Assembly: GCF_010983895.1 (NCBI RefSeq)
Contig: NZ_CP048836.1
Span: forward strand, 2,852,001 to 2,916,000
Length of the DNA stretch: 64,000 bases
Reading direction: 5' to 3'
Origin: Nitrogeniibacter mangrovi
Lineage (GTDB): Bacteria > Pseudomonadota > Gammaproteobacteria > Burkholderiales > Rhodocyclaceae
Position numbers and translations under genes: made by a program. This document shows, in pieces, positions 62,425-64,000 of the stretch. Each line of letters opens with the position of its first letter. Position 1 is the stretch's first letter. The notes beneath the pieces were generated by a model. That model searched no databases. It was given only the letters and a program-made list of their open reading frames with translations, and had not been told where the DNA came from.

Positions 62425-62573
62425 TGCTGATTCCTCGTGCTCGATTCGGCCTCGACGCTACGCCAAAGGCAAGATGTACGCGGTGATGCAGGTCAACTTC
62501 CCTGAATCGCCTGCAAACAAACCGTCATGCACCTCCACTAGATTGGCGCTTCCCGAGCGAGGAGCCGCCCTTC

Positions 62574-63770
62574 ATGAATGTGTTGATGCTGTCAGATGTG
62601 TATTTTCCCCGAATCAATGGCGTCAGCACCTCGATCGAAACCTTCCGCCACGCCCTCGCGCCCCACGGGGTGAGCACCACCCTGGTGGCGCCGGCCTATC
62701 CGGCCCAGCGCGACGACGACGGGAGCATCATCCGGATTCCCTCGCGCTACCTGCCCATCGACCCGGAAGACCGCATCATGCGCCGCGCGGCGATCCGCAA
62801 CACGGTGGCACGGCTGCGCGAACTGGCACCGCGGATCGTGCATGTGCAAACCCCTTTCGTCGCCCACTATGCGGGCATCGAAATCGCCCAGCAGCTCGGG
62901 GTGCCTTGCGTGTGCACTTATCACACCTTTTTCGAGGAATACCTCTACCACTACGTGCCCTTCGCCCCGCGCACCTGGCTGAAGGCCGCGGCACGGCGCT
63001 TCTCGCGCACCCAGTGCAACGCGCTGGACGCGATCATCGTGCCCTCCTCGGCCATGCGCGACACCCTGGCCGCCTACGGCGTCACCCGGCCGATGCATGT
63101 GCTCCCCACGGGCATCCCGATGAACGGGTTCCATGGCGGCGACGGCGCCTATTTCCGCGAACGCTACGACATCGACCCGGACGCCCGCATGCTGCTGTTC
63201 GTCGGCCGGGTCGCGCATGAGAAGAACATCGGCCTGCTGATCGACATGGTCGACCGCCTGCGCCGGGCCCAACCGAAGGCGGTCCTCGTCGTCACCGGCG
63301 AAGGCCCCGCCCTGGCCAGCCTGCGTGCCCACAGCGAACGCCTCGGACTCGACGCCCATGTGCGCTTCCTCGGCTACCTCGACCGGCATCACGAGCTCCA
63401 TGACTGCTACCGCGCCGCCGACCTGTTCGTGTTCGCCTCGCGCACCGAAACCCAGGGCCTGGTCCTGCTCGAAGCGATGGCGCTGGGCACACCGGTGGTT
63501 GCCGTGGCCGAAATGGGCACCCGCGACATCCTCGGGCCGCAACGCGGCTGCCGCATCGCGCCGGCCGAGGCCGACGGTTTCGCCAGCACCGTCGACACCC
63601 TGCTGCGCGATGATCCGCTGCGCCGACAGCTGGCCCACGACGCCCACGAATATGCCCGCACCTGGAGCGCCGACGTCATGGCCGGGCGCCTCGCCGCCTT
63701 GTATCGCGACATCGTCGGCGAGGCGTCGTCGCCTGCCGCATCCTCGCCCCGTGCGCGCAACGCCGCCTGA
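62574..63770 (+). CDS. Glycosyltransferase family 4 (lipid-glycosylating type)
   Basis: 398-residue GT-B enzyme. It begins MNVLMLSDVYFPRINGVSTSIETF with the glycine loop. HVQTPFVAHYAGIEIAQQLGVPCVCTYHTFFEEYLYHY (about 88-125) is the pattern of the diacylglycerol/mannosyl-lipid glucosyltransferase branch. The donor site is LLFVGRVAHEKNIGLLIDMV, TGEGPALASLRAH and FVFASRTETQGLVLLEAMALGTPVVAVAEMG with the E-x7-E motif T-E-T-Q-G-L-V-L-L-E-A. That branch often makes glycolipids in place of exopolysaccharide. It stands alone, with GAGGAG before its ATG, and is not coupled to the eps genes. Confidence 0.9.
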   Translation: MNVLMLSDVYFPRINGVSTSIETFRHALAPHGVSTTLVAPAYPAQRDDDGSIIRIPSRYLPIDPEDRIMRRAAIRNTVARLRELAPRIVHVQTPFVAHYAGIEIAQQLGVPCVCTYHTFFEEYLYHYVPFAPRTWLKAAARRFSRTQCNALDAIIVPSSAMRDTLAAYGVTRPMHVLPTGIPMNGFHGGDGAYFRERYDIDPDARMLLFVGRVAHEKNIGLLIDMVDRLRRAQPKAVLVVTGEGPALASLRAHSERLGLDAHVRFLGYLDRHHELHDCYRAADLFVFASRTETQGLVLLEAMALGTPVVAVAEMGTRDILGPQRGCRIAPAEADGFASTVDTLLRDDPLRRQLAHDAHEYARTWSADVMAGRLAALYRDIVGEASSPAASSPRARNAA

Positions 63771-63772
63771 AC

Positions 63773-63795
63773 AAAAAACCCCGCCTTCGGCGGGG
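63773..63795 (-). terminator. Rho-independent terminator of sspB
   Basis: Stem CCCCGCC/GGCGGGG (63779-63785 and 63789-63795, loop TTC) with an A run at 63773-63778, giving T on the minus strand. It stands between the convergent glycosyltransferase and sspB and is strongest for sspB. Confidence 0.85.
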
Positions 63796-63808
63796 TTGTC
63801 AGGTCGAT

Positions 63809-64000
63809 CTACTTGACCACCTTCAGGTGGCCACGTCCTCCCCCGCCGGGCGCGCCGTCGTCCGGCGGCTCGGGGGCATCGACCGACTCGATCTCCGGAT
63901 CCGCTTCGACGTCCGACGGCACCTCGTCCTCGACGGCGGTCACTTCGAAGGCCATGCCCTGACCATTCTCACGCGCGTAGATGGCGATCACGTTGGCCAC
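63809..64000 (-). CDS. sspB: ClpXP protease specificity-enhancing factor SspB (C-terminal part, cut by window)
   Basis: Last 63 residues only; the 5' end lies right of the window, so the GTG at 64000 is probably internal. NVIAIYARENGQGMAF is the end of the SspB substrate-binding domain, which grips ssrA-tagged peptides. Next comes an acidic, proline-rich flexible linker (about 30 residues with many D, E and P). The last residues, GRGHLKVVK, are the ClpX-binding tail that tethers SspB to the ClpX zinc-binding domain (the E. coli protein ends LRVVK). The adaptor delivers tagged proteins to ClpXP. Confidence 0.9.
   Translation of the reverse strand: MANVIAIYARENGQGMAFEVTAVEDEVPSDVEADPEIESVDAPEPPDDGAPGGGGRGHLKVVK

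Overview
The window is a high-G+C betaproteobacterial chromosome segment, most likely from the Rhodocyclales (Thauera, Zoogloea or Azoarcus type). The evidence is a complete-looking exosortase A (XrtA/EpsH) exopolysaccharide locus of the kind known from floc- and biofilm-forming members of that order, a short betaproteobacterial porin, and housekeeping genes nudB, argB, putA, fbp and sspB. This placement is inferred from gene content, not from a search.

Layout. 1-3099: housekeeping genes on the + strand (nudB 3' part, small heat-shock protein, periplasmic beta-helix protein, argB). 3100-5715 (minus) and 5911-17124 (plus) are two divergent units. The first holds a TPR protein, an acyl carrier protein and an AMP-forming ligase. 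The second holds a flippase, an ATP-grasp/LMW-phosphatase fusion, a GT2, a sulfotransferase, the two exosortase-A hydrolases, a PLP decarboxylase, an asparagine-synthetase-like enzyme and an acyltransferase-3. 17173-23588 is a sulfate activation block (cysNC, cysD with an in-frame transposase-derived N-terminal extension, cysQ, an SLC13 permease). 23548-25130 is a sharply AT-rich insert whose edges fall inside coding genes. 24569-48319 is one long minus-strand polysaccharide operon, read from 48319 downwards: export lipoprotein, Wzz-like protein, tyrosine kinase, outer-membrane protein, ATPase, wecB, deacetylase (frameshifted), FemAB, GT, xrtA-epsI, GT, amidotransferase, two GTs, CapK-like ligase, O-glycosylation ligase, two deacetylases, GNAT, ATP-grasp. 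48606-49376 is a FeeM-like acyltransferase. 49442-64000 is mostly housekeeping: DUF1302 protein, ABC ATPase, outer-membrane lipoprotein-sorting protein, porin, tamA, putA, fbp (frameshifted), dadA, a hemerythrin, a GT4 and the 3' end of sspB.

How it works together (inference). Sugar-nucleotide supply, repeat-unit assembly, flipping, polymerisation, length control and export of an exopolysaccharide are nearly all present, alongside the XrtA sorting enzyme. Around this core lie two tailoring systems. One is a PAPS-making and PAPS-using sulfation set. The other is an acyl- or aminoacyl-carrier-protein set (ACP, AMP ligase, PLP decarboxylase, ATP-grasp, Asn-synthetase-like enzyme, two odd hydrolases, FeeM-like N-acyltransferase) that resembles in logic the BtrI/BtrJ/BtrK route of butirosin side-chain synthesis. 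The initiating sugar-phosphate transferase, PEP-CTERM substrates and the PrsK/PrsR regulators are not in the window.

No tRNA, rRNA or CRISPR was seen. No gene-free stretch exceeds 300 bases. Two genes (40557-41389 and 59509-60509) are each broken by one missing base in a G run, which may be sequence error.
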